From positions 372,001-436,000 of the forward strand of contig NZ_SMGO01000001.1 of the NCBI RefSeq assembly GCF_004339765.1: a DNA stretch of 64,000 nt. The letters run 5' to 3'. The notes under the pieces were generated by a model, which saw only the letters and a list, made by a program, of their open reading frames with translations, was not told where the DNA came from and searched no databases. This DNA is from Albibacterium bauzanense. Its GTDB lineage: Bacteria; Bacteroidota; Bacteroidia; Sphingobacteriales; Sphingobacteriaceae. This document shows, one piece after another, positions 1-8,720 of this stretch. The position numbers and the translations under genes were made by a program. Position 1 is the first letter of the stretch. Every line of letters starts with the position of its first letter.

Positions 1-130
1 AGACGGTATATTTATTGAAACGCATCCTGAACCAGCTATGGCCAAGTCTGACGGAGCAAACATGTTACAGTTAGATCTTTTAGAAGGTTTAATAGATAAG
101 CTTGTTCGTATAAGATCTGCGATTCTTTAG
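1..130 (+). CDS. kdsA: 3-deoxy-8-phosphooctulonate synthase (KDO-8-P synthase), C-terminal end only
   Basis: Only the last 42 codons are in the window, read from base 2 to the TAG at 128-130. They contain ETHPEPAMAKSDGANML, which matches the conserved C-terminal ETHPxPxxAxSDG segment of KdsA. The enzyme condenses arabinose-5-phosphate with phosphoenolpyruvate in the cytoplasm, the first committed step to the KDO sugar of lipopolysaccharide. The next KDO enzyme gene, kdsB, lies far away at 60389. The fragment is short, but the motif is distinctive among DAHP/KDO-8-P synthases. Confidence 0.88.
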   Translation, partial: DGIFIETHPEPAMAKSDGANMLQLDLLEGLIDKLVRIRSAIL

Positions 131-471
131 AATAGTATATTCTGTTTCTGACATCTACACACTCTGATTATATTACATGATATATACCTATCTTTTAATC
201 TTTCTAAGATTAAGATAGGAGCCTCTGAAATGAGCCATTCTGAATTGCATATATTTCTATTTAACATAATATGTATTATAAGTACAATTAAACATAAGAT
301 ATTAACCAGGGTATTTAATTAATAAAAATCAAGACTAATTGAAATTCCAATTACACAATTTTTAACATACATATTTGAAATAATATGAAGAATATATCTA
401 CAAATTTGAATAATACGCATATTATAATTATTATTGTTGACAAAATAAAAATCAAAACAAATTATAGTAAT
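131..471. other. Intergenic region between kdsA and gdhA
   Basis: AT-rich non-coding stretch of 341 bases. An imperfect hairpin at 187-219 pairs CCTATCTTTTAATCTT with AAGATTAAGATAGG around a short loop, with two bulged T. It lies 57 nt after kdsA and may be a 3' end structure, although no T-run follows. No clear TAnnTTTG promoter for gdhA was found. An open frame extends upstream from gdhA to 385 but encodes a low-complexity Asn/Ile peptide, so it is taken as leader. Confidence 0.4.
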
Positions 472-1815
472 ATGTCCCAAAAATTTAAGTCTTTCATAAA
501 ACTTCTTAAAGAAAGAAATCCTAATCAACCGGAATTTATTCAGGCTGTAACTGAGGTAGCCGAAGATGTTATTCCATATATGGAAGAATGTAACCCTGCT
601 TTTCTGGATGAAAAGATTTTAGAGCGCATTATGGAACCAGAGCGTGTAGTTAGTTTCAGGGTATGTTGGGAAGACGACAATGGTGATATTCAAATCAATC
701 GAGGATTTCGTGTTCAAATGAACAGTGCGATCGGTCCTTATAAAGGCGGCTTACGCTTTTCTCCTACCGTAAACTTAAGCATATTAAAATTTTTAGCCTT
801 TGAGCAAGTTTTCAAAAACAGCTTAACAGGATTACCACTTGGTGGTGGTAAAGGAGGATCTGATTTCGACCCTAGAAACAAGTCTAATAAAGAAATTATG
901 CGTTTCTGCCAAAGTTTTATGACAGAGCTATCTCGTCATATTGGCTCTAATGTTGATGTTCCGGCTGGTGATATTGGTGTTGGAGAAAGAGAAATTGGTT
1001 ACCTTTTCGGACAATACAAGAGAATAAGAAACGAATTTACAGGAATATTAACAGGTAAAGGACCAGGTTGGGGTGGCAGTTTAATTAGACCAGAGGCAAC
1101 AGGTTATGGCCTTTTGTATTTCGTAGAACAAATGCTATATGAGAGAAACATCTCTATAAAAGGTAAAGTAATCACAATTTCTGGTAGTGGAAATGTTGCC
1201 CAGTTCGCTGCAATTAAAGCCGTAAACCTTGGAGCTAAAGTTATTACTGTATCAAATAGTGATGGTGTACTTCATGACAAAGATGGTTTTACGATTGATA
1301 AGATTCATTTTATCACGAAACTAAAAAACAAAGGATCAAGAGACTTTAAGGAATATACAGATCTATATGATTCGACCTTTACACCTGGTAAAACTCCTTG
1401 GATTTATCCATGTGATATAGCCCTACCCTGTGCTACCCAAAATGAATTAGATACTGAAGATGCAGCTTTTTTAATAAAGAATGGATGTTTCTGTATAGCA
1501 GAAGGTGCTAATATGCCTTGTACTATGGGAGCAGTAAAATTAATATTAAAATCGGGTATTTCTTATGCACCAGGAAAAGCGGCAAACGCAGGTGGTGTTG
1601 CTGTATCAGGATTAGAGATGTCACAAAACAGAATTGGTCAATGCTGGACTGAGGAAAAAGTCGATGCTAAATTAAAACACATCATGCATGACATCCATAA
1701 TACATGTACTCATTACGGTAAAGAAGAATCGGGTAAAATCAATTATTTGAAAGGTGCCAATATTGGAGGATTTATTAAGGTCGCCAAAGCAATGTGCGCT
1801 CAAGGAATTGTATAA
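472..1815 (+). CDS. gdhA: NADP-type glutamate dehydrogenase
   Basis: Converts 2-oxoglutarate and ammonia to glutamate in the cytoplasm. The ATG at 472 gives 447 aa, the usual length of hexameric NADP glutamate dehydrogenases. The open frame upstream of it is low-complexity and unlike the family. Visible motifs are PYKGGLRF at 89-96 with substrate-binding Lys91, LPLGGGKGGSDFDP at 121-134 with catalytic Lys127, VDVPAGDIGVG, and the dinucleotide-binding GSGNVAQ in the C-terminal Rossmann domain. The stop codon overlaps the start of the next small gene by one base (TAATG), so the two are probably co-translated. A strong terminator follows at 2116. NADP rather than NAD specificity is inferred from length and similarity. 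Confidence 0.95.
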   Translation: MSQKFKSFIKLLKERNPNQPEFIQAVTEVAEDVIPYMEECNPAFLDEKILERIMEPERVVSFRVCWEDDNGDIQINRGFRVQMNSAIGPYKGGLRFSPTVNLSILKFLAFEQVFKNSLTGLPLGGGKGGSDFDPRNKSNKEIMRFCQSFMTELSRHIGSNVDVPAGDIGVGEREIGYLFGQYKRIRNEFTGILTGKGPGWGGSLIRPEATGYGLLYFVEQMLYERNISIKGKVITISGSGNVAQFAAIKAVNLGAKVITVSNSDGVLHDKDGFTIDKIHFITKLKNKGSRDFKEYTDLYDSTFTPGKTPWIYPCDIALPCATQNELDTEDAAFLIKNGCFCIAEGANMPCTMGAVKLILKSGISYAPGKAANAGGVAVSGLEMSQNRIGQCWTEEKVDAKLKHIMHDIHNTCTHYGKEESGKINYLKGANIGGFIKVAKAMCAQGIV

Positions 1816-2063
1816 TGAGAAGTATTGCAGAATTACCTCATCCTGATTGTAAGATCACTATCTTTTCAATGAATCAAAAGTTTATTATCAAGATAGAACA
1901 AGGTAGTCTTGAACAAACTTATAAGATATCGGAAATGGATGTAACGGATGGAGTTAATGGTGTATTTCAATTGATCGACGAAACCTTCATCAATCAAGCA
2001 TTATCTCATTTTAAGTCTATGATGGCCTCCTTTAAAGAAACCTGTAATAGACATGAGTTCTAA
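1815..2063 (+). CDS. Conserved hypothetical protein, 82 aa, coupled to gdhA
   Basis: I do not recognise a named family. The ATG at 1815 overlaps the gdhA stop codon by one base. A longer frame starting at 1794 inside gdhA is less likely. The product is 82 aa, mixed alpha/beta in appearance, with no signal peptide or membrane segment. It begins MRSIAELPHPDC and ends in a hydrophilic tail. The one-base overlap and the shared terminator at 2116 indicate an operon with glutamate dehydrogenase, so a link to nitrogen metabolism is possible, but nothing in the sequence shows what it does. Confidence 0.6.
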   Translation: MRSIAELPHPDCKITIFSMNQKFIIKIEQGSLEQTYKISEMDVTDGVNGVFQLIDETFINQALSHFKSMMASFKETCNRHEF

Positions 2064-2115
2064 TCTATGATAACTACAGGTAAACAAGTATAATCAACTG
2101 TATACTAATACGATA

Positions 2116-2150
2116 AGTCCCCAAACAGAATAATATTCTGTTTGGGGACT
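2116..2150 (+). terminator. Rho-independent terminator after gdhA operon
   Basis: A perfect 16-bp inverted repeat (2116-2131 against 2135-2150, arms AGTCCCCAAACAGAAT and its complement) with a 3-nt loop is followed by TTCTTTTTT. It sits 52 nt after the stop of the small gene downstream of gdhA. Confidence 0.9.
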
Positions 2151-2546
2151 TTCTTTTTTATACACATAAATGACTACAAGTATAAAAACTTTATGTAAAC
2201 TACATAACTACCTGATTATAAGAATATATAACACAATATCGGAACTATATTTGGTGACGTAAATCACCAAATATGTAGGAACTATTCTAAATTTAGATGT
2301 AATTTTCTTAAAACAGCTGAAGACGAATTAGTGTATATATTTAATCATAACATTACTAAATTGAATATATAAAACAGCGGATGAATCATAGCTTTGTGAG
2401 AAGACATTAACATTTCACAAGCATCATTAGAGGAGGACTTATAAAGATTATAAAAGGAGAACAGAACCTGTCTGTATAAGTAAAAACATAAAGGATCCAT
2501 AACATATAAATCCCAATATTGAATTTTGCAGATTCTATGTCATAAA
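2151..2546. other. Non-coding AT-rich region
   Basis: About 400 bases between two convergent terminators. No reading frame with family resemblance, no tRNA-like fold and no clear repeat was seen. Confidence 0.4.
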
Positions 2547-2576
2547 AAAAGCTGACCCTAATTAAGGCCAGCTTTT
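2547..2576 (-). terminator. Probable terminator of the DUF6580 gene
   Basis: Stem 2547-2557 against 2566-2576 (11 bp, one mismatch, 8-nt loop). Read on the minus strand it is followed by seven T. It lies about 95 nt past the stop codon of the minus-strand gene at 2672. Confidence 0.7.
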
Positions 2577-2671
2577 AAATATTATAATACTATTAAGTAT
2601 ATGCTATACTAGTATAGTACATATTCCAGTTTTAACTTTCAGTACAATTCTATAAGAGGTCTTATACTGCT

Positions 2672-3244
2672 TTATGATATACGAGCTAAAGACAGTTTCG
2701 GGAAATATGATTTCAATAATTCAAATCCACCGAACATAGCTGCACTATATAATAGAGTTCCTGCAAGGAAGTTCTTTTCGAAAGGTATAGCCATTACAAG
2801 ACATTGCAAAAAGCCTGCAGGTGTTTGTGCAAATGCAGGATTATTTAACCATACACCAATATCTGCTACAACCCAATGTATAAGAACAGTAGCAAGAGCA
2901 GATAAAAGAATACTCGTTGGTTTTACATGTTTGATAGCTCTGCCTAACAGAACAATCAAAGCAAAGCTTAAGTACACCCAGAAGATTCCATCATAAAGAA
3001 GAGTAAATTCACCGAAATAACCATAGTTAATGAAAGCATCGGAAACCAATAAAATCAATAAAGGAAGAAGAAAAGCCTGGTATTTATTCTTAATATAGGC
3101 ACCTCCGAAAAGGGCTATGGCCCCTACTGGAGTAAAATTAGCTAAGTCTCCAAACCTTTCCGGGCTCAATCCACGTAAGGCAGCAAAACCAATGATGATA
3201 AATAGAATAATCCAAGTTCTAATATTAATTTTCTCGAGCGACAT
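2672..3244 (-). CDS. Small integral membrane protein, DUF6580-like
   Basis: 190 aa with about five hydrophobic segments. The stretch NFTPVGAIALFGGAYIKNK after the first membrane helix is the recognisable signature of a Bacteroidota family annotated as DUF6580, a putative transport protein. The ATG at 3244 was preferred. The frame is open further upstream, but those codons encode a basic stretch that does not look like the family. The function is not established. The fold (several short helices, no ATPase partner nearby) resembles substrate-binding membrane components of vitamin importers, which is inference only. It is divergent from rnhA with about 100 bp between them. Confidence 0.7.
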   Translation of the reverse strand: MSLEKINIRTWIILFIIIGFAALRGLSPERFGDLANFTPVGAIALFGGAYIKNKYQAFLLPLLILLVSDAFINYGYFGEFTLLYDGIFWVYLSFALIVLLGRAIKHVKPTSILLSALATVLIHWVVADIGVWLNNPAFAQTPAGFLQCLVMAIPFEKNFLAGTLLYSAAMFGGFELLKSYFPKLSLARIS

Positions 3245-3338
3245 AATTATATTTAAATTAAAACGTAAAGATAACAAAAATATAAATTAGGGTGAATTAA
3301 AGTCTGCTAATAAAGATGCTGTTTAAGAGCTTATCCAT

Positions 3339-3346
3339 TATCTTTG
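3339..3346 (+). promoter_or_regulatory. Bacteroidota -7 element TATCTTTG for rnhA
   Basis: TATCTTTG fits the TAnnTTTG -7 consensus of the Bacteroidota primary sigma factor and ends 5 nt before the rnhA ATG at 3352. Transcription would therefore start at or within a few bases of the start codon. No convincing -33 TTTG element was found. Confidence 0.6.
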
Positions 3347-3351
3347 CTTTC

Positions 3352-3819
3352 ATGATAGAAATTTTTACTGATGGAGCTTCAAGTGGAAATCCAGGACCTG
3401 GCGGTTATGGCGCAATTTTAAGAAAAGGACAACACTATAAAGAAATTTCAGAAGGCTTTAGAAAAACTACCAATAATAGAATGGAGCTATTAGCGGTAAT
3501 CGTAGCTCTTGAATCAATTAAAATTCCAAATCAAGAGATAATGATTTATTCTGATTCAAAATATATAATTGACGCTGTTGAAAAAAAATGGTTGTATGGC
3601 TGGATAAAAAAAGGATTTGCAGGAAAAAAGAACAAAGATCTGTGGTTACGATTCTTTGCAGTATACAAACAACATCAAGTTAAGTTTACTTGGGTAAAAG
3701 GTCATGCAGGGCATATAGAGAATGAACGTTGCGATGAATTAGCTGTGCAAGCGTCAAAGGATAAATTAAACTGGAAAGTAGATTCAGTTTTCGAAATGGA
3801 GCAAATAAAGCTATTATAA
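3352..3819 (+). CDS. rnhA: Ribonuclease HI
   Basis: Degrades the RNA strand of RNA-DNA hybrids. The ATG at 3352 gives 155 aa, the same length as E. coli RNase HI; the frame upstream adds a hydrophobic peptide foreign to the family and lies over the promoter. The metal-binding carboxylates are visible: Asp7 (IFTDGAS), Glu45 (NNRMELLA), Asp68 (IYSDSKY) and Asp128 (ERCDELA), together with His118 in VKGHAGH. The basic handle region around residues 80-96 is present. It ends in an 18-bp inverted repeat shared with the convergent lysA. Confidence 0.96.
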   Translation: MIEIFTDGASSGNPGPGGYGAILRKGQHYKEISEGFRKTTNNRMELLAVIVALESIKIPNQEIMIYSDSKYIIDAVEKKWLYGWIKKGFAGKKNKDLWLRFFAVYKQHQVKFTWVKGHAGHIENERCDELAVQASKDKLNWKVDSVFEMEQIKLL

Positions 3820-3838
3820 CAGCTTTATTTGCTCCATT
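3795..3838. terminator. Bidirectional hairpin between convergent rnhA and lysA
   Basis: Perfect 18-bp inverted repeat, 3795-3812 against 3821-3838, with an 8-nt loop. It contains the end of the rnhA coding sequence and stops 3 nt before the lysA stop codon at 3841. A long T-run is missing on both sides, so it may act as an mRNA-end stabiliser as much as a terminator. Confidence 0.75.
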
Positions 3839-3840
3839 AA

Positions 3841-5022
3841 TTATTTAACTAATATTTCGTCGCTATAAACATAGCGAATTTCCTCACGTAAATTATAACG
3901 AGAAGCCATCACCTCTCCATAAGCACCGGCAGTACGGATAGCCACTAAATCATTCCTGCTTGTTTCAGGTAAAACAACTTCCTTAGCAAAGCAATCTGTA
4001 CTTTCACAAATAGGTCCGACGATGTCATAATTAGCAGTCGCGGATTCTTCTGTTTGAGAATCTTTAATTTCTAACCGTTCTATCTGATGATAAGCCTGAT
4101 ACAATGCTGGTCGCATTAATTCAGTCATTCCTGCATCCAGAATTAAGAAATTCTTCTTTAACCCGGTCTTCACATACAGAACTTTACTAATTAAACTTCC
4201 ACATTGTGCCACAAGTGCTCTACCTAATTCAAAATGAACTTCCTGATCATTCTTCCGCTCTAAGAACTGGTCAAAAACATTAAAATAGGCTTCAAAATCC
4301 GGAATACTATTTCCATCAGGATTATGATAATCAACACCAAGCCCCCCTCCTACATTTAATACTTTCAAATAATAACCGCGTTCTTCAAACCAGGTATTTA
4401 TTTCATTAATCTTAATGCATAGACTTTTGAAAACATTTAAATCAGTAATCTGTGAACCAACATGAAAATGAATACCGATTAATTCAATATTGTTAAGAGT
4501 TTTTAGTTCATTTATACAACCATCTAACTCCCAAATTTTAATACCAAATTTATTCTCCTCTAAACCAGTTGTTATATAATGATGCGTTTGGGCATCAACA
4601 TTTGGATTGATTCGCAAAGCAATGCGAGCTTTCTTTCCCTTAGCCTTTGCTAATTCATTTATTACTCCTAACTCCTGAATAGATTCCACATTAAAAGCGA
4701 AGATATCATTTTCAAGAGCGGCTATAATCTCCTTATCTGATTTACCTACACCTGCAAAAACTATTTTACTAGCATCAAAACCAATCTCAACAGCCTTTAA
4801 AACCTCATTACCACTTACACAGTCAGCTCCAAAACCAACACTACAGATTGACTTCAATACCCGATCATTAAAGTTAGCTTTTAATGCAAAATGGACATGA
4901 AATCCATGCTTATCTGCACCTTTTTTAGCTGCCTGGAGAGTATTTTCTAATAAAGCTAAATCGTAATAATAAAAAGGAGTTTCTTTATTTTGAAATTCCT
5001 TAACTAAATGATTATCAAACAT
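3841..5022 (-). CDS. lysA: Diaminopimelate decarboxylase
   Basis: PLP enzyme that decarboxylates meso-diaminopimelate to L-lysine, the last step of lysine synthesis. It is 393 aa, a fold-type III alanine-racemase-like barrel followed by a beta domain. The PLP lysine is Lys48 in HFALKAN. GIHFHVGSQ and NVGGGLGVDYH supply substrate and phosphate contacts. GPICESTD near residue 340 carries the active-site Cys of the partner subunit. It lies 15 nt downstream of lysC in the same direction, forming a lysC-lysA lysine operon. Confidence 0.95.
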   Translation of the reverse strand: MFDNHLVKEFQNKETPFYYYDLALLENTLQAAKKGADKHGFHVHFALKANFNDRVLKSICSVGFGADCVSGNEVLKAVEIGFDASKIVFAGVGKSDKEIIAALENDIFAFNVESIQELGVINELAKAKGKKARIALRINPNVDAQTHHYITTGLEENKFGIKIWELDGCINELKTLNNIELIGIHFHVGSQITDLNVFKSLCIKINEINTWFEERGYYLKVLNVGGGLGVDYHNPDGNSIPDFEAYFNVFDQFLERKNDQEVHFELGRALVAQCGSLISKVLYVKTGLKKNFLILDAGMTELMRPALYQAYHQIERLEIKDSQTEESATANYDIVGPICESTDCFAKEVVLPETSRNDLVAIRTAGAYGEVMASRYNLREEIRYVYSDEILVK

Positions 5023-5037
5023 ATTTGATCCTGGTCT

Positions 5038-6351
5038 TTAAAATAAACGAGTATGCAATGATTTCAGTGCTTCTACTTTATCAGAAGTGTTTAATAAAAG
5101 AGAGATGTTATACTCACTTCCACCGTATGATATCATTCGAATTGGCAAGTGTTTTACTGCATCCAAAACTCGTGATGTATAACCATGAGTACTTGAACTA
5201 AAGTCGCCCACAACACAAACAATCGTTTGATCATAGTCAACTTCTACATGCCCAAAATCTTCGAGTTCTTTCTTAATTTCCTGCAAATGTTTAGTATCAT
5301 CTATTGTCAAAGAAATAGCAACTTCCGATGTTGTAATCATATCAATCGGAGTTTTATACCGCTCAAAAACCTCAAAAACTCTACGTAAAAAGCCATATGC
5401 CAATAACATTCTGGAAGAATGGATACGAATAGCTGTAATTCCATCCTTGGCTGCAATAGCACGCACCCCACCTTTTATAGCACCCTCTGCCCTAATTGTT
5501 GTCCCTGGTGCTTCAGGAACTAACGTATCTAAAATCCTAACCGGAACATTATAGCGTTGCGCAGGAAATACACTTTGAGGATGAAGAATTTTGGCTCCAA
5601 AATAGGCCAGCTCTGCTGCTTCATTAAAACTAATATGTGCAATAGGCTTTGTTCCTTTAACAATCCTGGGATCATTATTGTGCATACCATCTATATCTGT
5701 CCAAATCTGAACCTCATCAGCTTGTATAGCAGCACCAATCAAAGAAGCTGTATAATCACTGCCCCCTCTACGTAAATTATCTATTTCTCCAAAAGAGTTC
5801 CTACAAATAAATCCTTGAGTTATGAACAGCTGACAATCTTTATCCTTATCCAACAATTCTTGAAGCTTCACTTTAATAAAATCAATAATAGGTTCATTAT
5901 CTTCATCTATTTTCATAAAATCAAGTGCGGGCAACAATCGTGATTTTACACCTATTTCAGTTAAATAAAAATGGAATAAAGTAGTAGACAATAATTCTCC
6001 TTGAGCCAGAATAACTTTTTCTTCAACTGGAGTGAATTGCTGTTCAGAAAGAGAAGCTATCAATTTAAAATGATAATCTATTAATTCTTTCCCGTTCTCT
6101 AACCCTTTCTCTGTTGTAAATAATTCCTGAATAAATGCATTATACTTTAATCGCAATTCCTTTATTATAGCATCAGCAGCTTCCTTCTTACCATGTTGAA
6201 AGGCTTCACTAATTTCAACTAAAGCATTTGTAGTTCCCGAAACAGCCGATAAAACAATGATTTGTCTGTCATCAGATTTTGCAATCTGATAAAGTGCTTT
6301 CATTCTTTCAGCAGTCGCTAAGGATGTTCCCCCGAATTTTAGGATTCTCAT
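5038..6351 (-). CDS. lysC: Aspartokinase
   Basis: Phosphorylates L-aspartate, the entry to lysine, threonine and methionine synthesis. The product is 437 aa, monofunctional, with the amino-acid kinase domain first (KFGGTS at 5-10, then RRGGSDYTASLIGA, which binds aspartate and ATP, and WTDIDGMHNNDPR) and two C-terminal ACT-like regulatory regions (about residues 300-437). It is translated ahead of lysA with a 15-nt gap. No homoserine dehydrogenase domain is fused. Allosteric control by lysine or threonine is expected from the ACT domains, but which effector cannot be told. No lysine riboswitch was recognised upstream. Confidence 0.93.
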   Translation of the reverse strand: MRILKFGGTSLATAERMKALYQIAKSDDRQIIVLSAVSGTTNALVEISEAFQHGKKEAADAIIKELRLKYNAFIQELFTTEKGLENGKELIDYHFKLIASLSEQQFTPVEEKVILAQGELLSTTLFHFYLTEIGVKSRLLPALDFMKIDEDNEPIIDFIKVKLQELLDKDKDCQLFITQGFICRNSFGEIDNLRRGGSDYTASLIGAAIQADEVQIWTDIDGMHNNDPRIVKGTKPIAHISFNEAAELAYFGAKILHPQSVFPAQRYNVPVRILDTLVPEAPGTTIRAEGAIKGGVRAIAAKDGITAIRIHSSRMLLAYGFLRRVFEVFERYKTPIDMITTSEVAISLTIDDTKHLQEIKKELEDFGHVEVDYDQTIVCVVGDFSSSTHGYTSRVLDAVKHLPIRMISYGGSEYNISLLLNTSDKVEALKSLHTRLF

Positions 6352-6477
6352 TGGATATAAATATTAAAGGCCATCTTGTTTAAAGAACAGCCATTTTACC
6401 AAGTTCAGGTTATTTAATATAGACCTCTCTTAATTAAATAACCTGAACAATTATAAATTCTATGAATATTATTAAAA

Positions 6478-7428
6478 TTACGAACCTGCCAGTTTTGCAA
6501 TAATTAAACTTGCAAGCTCCTCTCCTACACGTTGCTGAGCTTCATTTGTAGCTGCACCAATATGTGGAGATAAAGATATTTTAGCATTAGTTAGTAATAA
6601 ATTATTTGGTTGTGGTTCATTTTCAAACACATCCAAACCTGCAAAAGCAACTTTACCAGAATCTAAGCTATTAATTAAAGCAGTTTCATCAATAATTCCA
6701 CCTCTTGAAGCATTAACAATACCAACTCCATTTTTCATCTTCGAAAACTCTTCAGCACCAATTAATGGTTTACCTAAGAAAGGAACATGAAGGCTTATAA
6801 AATCTGCATTCTGTAGTAATTCCTCAAGAGGAACTTGCTTAACATTGAATTTTACAGATTGTCCATCAAAGAATGTCAATGAAATTTCTGTATTAACAGG
6901 AAAAGTATCTGCTACCAAAACATTCATCCCTAAACTCAATCCCATCTTAGCAGTTTCATGTCCAATACGGCCATAACCAATAACTCCTAATGTTTTTCCA
7001 CGCAATTCAACACCTTTAGCATAAGCCTTTTTTAAGCCAGCAAAGTTAGTTTGACCTTCAACAGGCATCTTTCTTTGTGAATCATATAAGAAACGTACAC
7101 CATTAAATAAGTGAGCAAAAACTAATTCAGCAACTGATATTGATGATGCAGCTGGAGTATTAATTACAGTAATACCTTTGTCACGAGCATATTGAACATC
7201 AATATTGTCCATACCTACTCCTCCCCTTGCAATGATCTTTAAATTCGGACAAGCATCAATAAGTTCTTTACGAACCTTTGTTGCACTACGTACCGTTATA
7301 ACATCATATTGAGGTAATTTCTCCATTAATTCATCCTGTGGAATATGAGTGGTATCTACTTGAAAACCTGCGTTTTCAAGCATTAATTTACCTTGATCAT
7401 CAATTCCATCATTAGCCAGTATTCTCAT
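6478..7428 (-). CDS. serA: D-3-phosphoglycerate dehydrogenase, short form
   Basis: Oxidises 3-phosphoglycerate to 3-phosphohydroxypyruvate, the first step of serine synthesis. At 316 aa it is the short form without the C-terminal ACT or ASB regulatory domains, so serine feedback through ACT is not expected. The nucleotide-binding GYGRIG is at 151-156. The catalytic Arg lies in NASRGG, Glu in ENEPQP, and His in LSPHIGAA. It follows serC by 18 nt on the same strand, so serC-serA form a serine operon. Confidence 0.92.
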   Translation of the reverse strand: MRILANDGIDDQGKLMLENAGFQVDTTHIPQDELMEKLPQYDVITVRSATKVRKELIDACPNLKIIARGGVGMDNIDVQYARDKGITVINTPAASSISVAELVFAHLFNGVRFLYDSQRKMPVEGQTNFAGLKKAYAKGVELRGKTLGVIGYGRIGHETAKMGLSLGMNVLVADTFPVNTEISLTFFDGQSVKFNVKQVPLEELLQNADFISLHVPFLGKPLIGAEEFSKMKNGVGIVNASRGGIIDETALINSLDSGKVAFAGLDVFENEPQPNNLLLTNAKISLSPHIGAATNEAQQRVGEELASLIIAKLAGS

Positions 7429-7446
7429 TTTTAATTCTATTTTTTA

Positions 7447-8514
7447 TTATTTATGATTTTCTTCGAATTCTTGCATTACATCAACCAATAAATGAACACT
7501 TGATATTGGCAATGCATTGTATAAAGATGCTCTAAATCCACCTACACTTCTATGTCCTTTTAAAGCAACCAGGTCTCTCTTTTGAGCAAGCGCTAAAAAT
7601 TCGCTTTCCAACTCAGGGTTTTCCATTACAAAAGTAACGTTCATTCTAGAACGATCTTCTACTGCTGAAGGTCCTCTAAACAATGGATTACGATCTATTT
7701 CCTCATATAAAGTACGAGATTTTACAATGTTCTCTCTTTCAATTTCCTCTATTCCGCCTTTTAAACGCAACCATCTAAGGTTTAGCATAGCAACATAGAT
7801 AGAAAATACAGGAGGTGTATTAAACATTGATTTTGCATTAATATGCGATTGGTAGTCGAATACAGAAGGAATAGTTCTTCCTGTTTTTCCTAGCAAATCA
7901 TTATTTACAATTACAATTGTTAATCCTGCTGGTCCAATATTCTTTTGAGCACCTGCATATATTAAACCAAATTTTGAGACATCTATCTTGCGGCTCATGA
8001 TGTCAGAAGACATATCACAAACTAAAGGAACAGGTGAATTTGGTATATCAAAAAGTTCAGTTCCAAAAATAGTATTATTAGATGTATAGTGAAAATAATC
8101 TACATCCGTAGGGATAGTATAATCCTTAGGAATGATGGTATAATTATTTTCTTTACCTGAAGCAACCACTTCTACCGATCCAAAATTCTTAGCTTCTTTT
8201 ATTGCATAACTGGCCCAGCTACCTGTATCAAGGTAAGCACTCTTTCCACCCTCTTTTAATAAATTCATAGGAGCCATTGCAAATTGCTGACGAGCACCTC
8301 CTTGCAATAACAAAATAGAATAATTCTGTGGTACCGAAAGCAAATCACGAATCAAAGATTCCGTTTCAGCCACTACTGCCTCAAATTCTTTGGAGCGATG
8401 TGAAATTTCTAAAATAGATAAGCCAGTATCATTAAAGTTAATTACTGCCTCAGAAGCTTGTTTAAAAACCTCTTGGGGCAAAATACATGGTCCAGCACCA
8501 AAATTATGTTTCAT
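7447..8514 (-). CDS. serC: Phosphoserine aminotransferase
   Basis: PLP aminotransferase converting 3-phosphohydroxypyruvate and glutamate to phosphoserine. It also serves pyridoxal phosphate synthesis in many bacteria. It is 355 aa, the typical length. It starts MKHNFGAGPC, the family N-terminus with the phosphate-binding GAGP. Further motifs are LLLQGGARQQFAM, which binds the PLP phosphate, and YAGAQKNIGPAGL with the Schiff-base lysine. The C-terminal GHRSVGGFRASLYNA contains substrate-binding residues. It is first in the serC-serA operon. The 206-bp gap upstream to rpe holds the rpe terminator. Confidence 0.95.
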   Translation of the reverse strand: MKHNFGAGPCILPQEVFKQASEAVINFNDTGLSILEISHRSKEFEAVVAETESLIRDLLSVPQNYSILLLQGGARQQFAMAPMNLLKEGGKSAYLDTGSWASYAIKEAKNFGSVEVVASGKENNYTIIPKDYTIPTDVDYFHYTSNNTIFGTELFDIPNSPVPLVCDMSSDIMSRKIDVSKFGLIYAGAQKNIGPAGLTIVIVNNDLLGKTGRTIPSVFDYQSHINAKSMFNTPPVFSIYVAMLNLRWLRLKGGIEEIERENIVKSRTLYEEIDRNPLFRGPSAVEDRSRMNVTFVMENPELESEFLALAQKRDLVALKGHRSVGGFRASLYNALPISSVHLLVDVMQEFEENHK

Positions 8515-8669
8515 TCGTTGTAAAATTTAAGTTAAATATTGCGATAAAATTAAATATTAATTTTCATTTTATCATTATTATTAACAAAGCTTTATCAAAA
8601 AAACTAAAATCTAATTAGATAAATACGAAATATTTAATTTATTAAGGGAATTAATACAGAATATAAAAA

Positions 8670-8696
8670 AAAACGGAGGATAATATCCTCCGTTTT
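8670..8696 (-). terminator. Terminator of rpe
   Basis: Perfect 12-bp stem (8670-8681 against 8685-8696) with a 3-nt loop. On the minus strand it is followed by a run of T. It lies 25 nt past the rpe stop codon. Confidence 0.9.
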
Positions 8697-8720
8697 CAAA
8701 TTACTCTATTTAAAGAATAT

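Noticed and set aside
385-471. N-terminal extension of glutamate dehydrogenase by 29 codons
   Set aside because: The extension is low-complexity Asn/Ile sequence; starting at 472 gives the standard 447-aa length.
5557-5775. Plus-strand frame inside lysC, and similar frames inside other genes (for example 10129-10332, 20587-21135 minus, 46170-46586 minus)
   Set aside because: They lie wholly within well-supported genes on the other strand or frame and encode no recognisable protein.
5023-6477. Lysine riboswitch upstream of lysC
   Set aside because: The 126 bp upstream of lysC show no recognisable L-box elements and are too short for a typical lysine riboswitch with expression platform.
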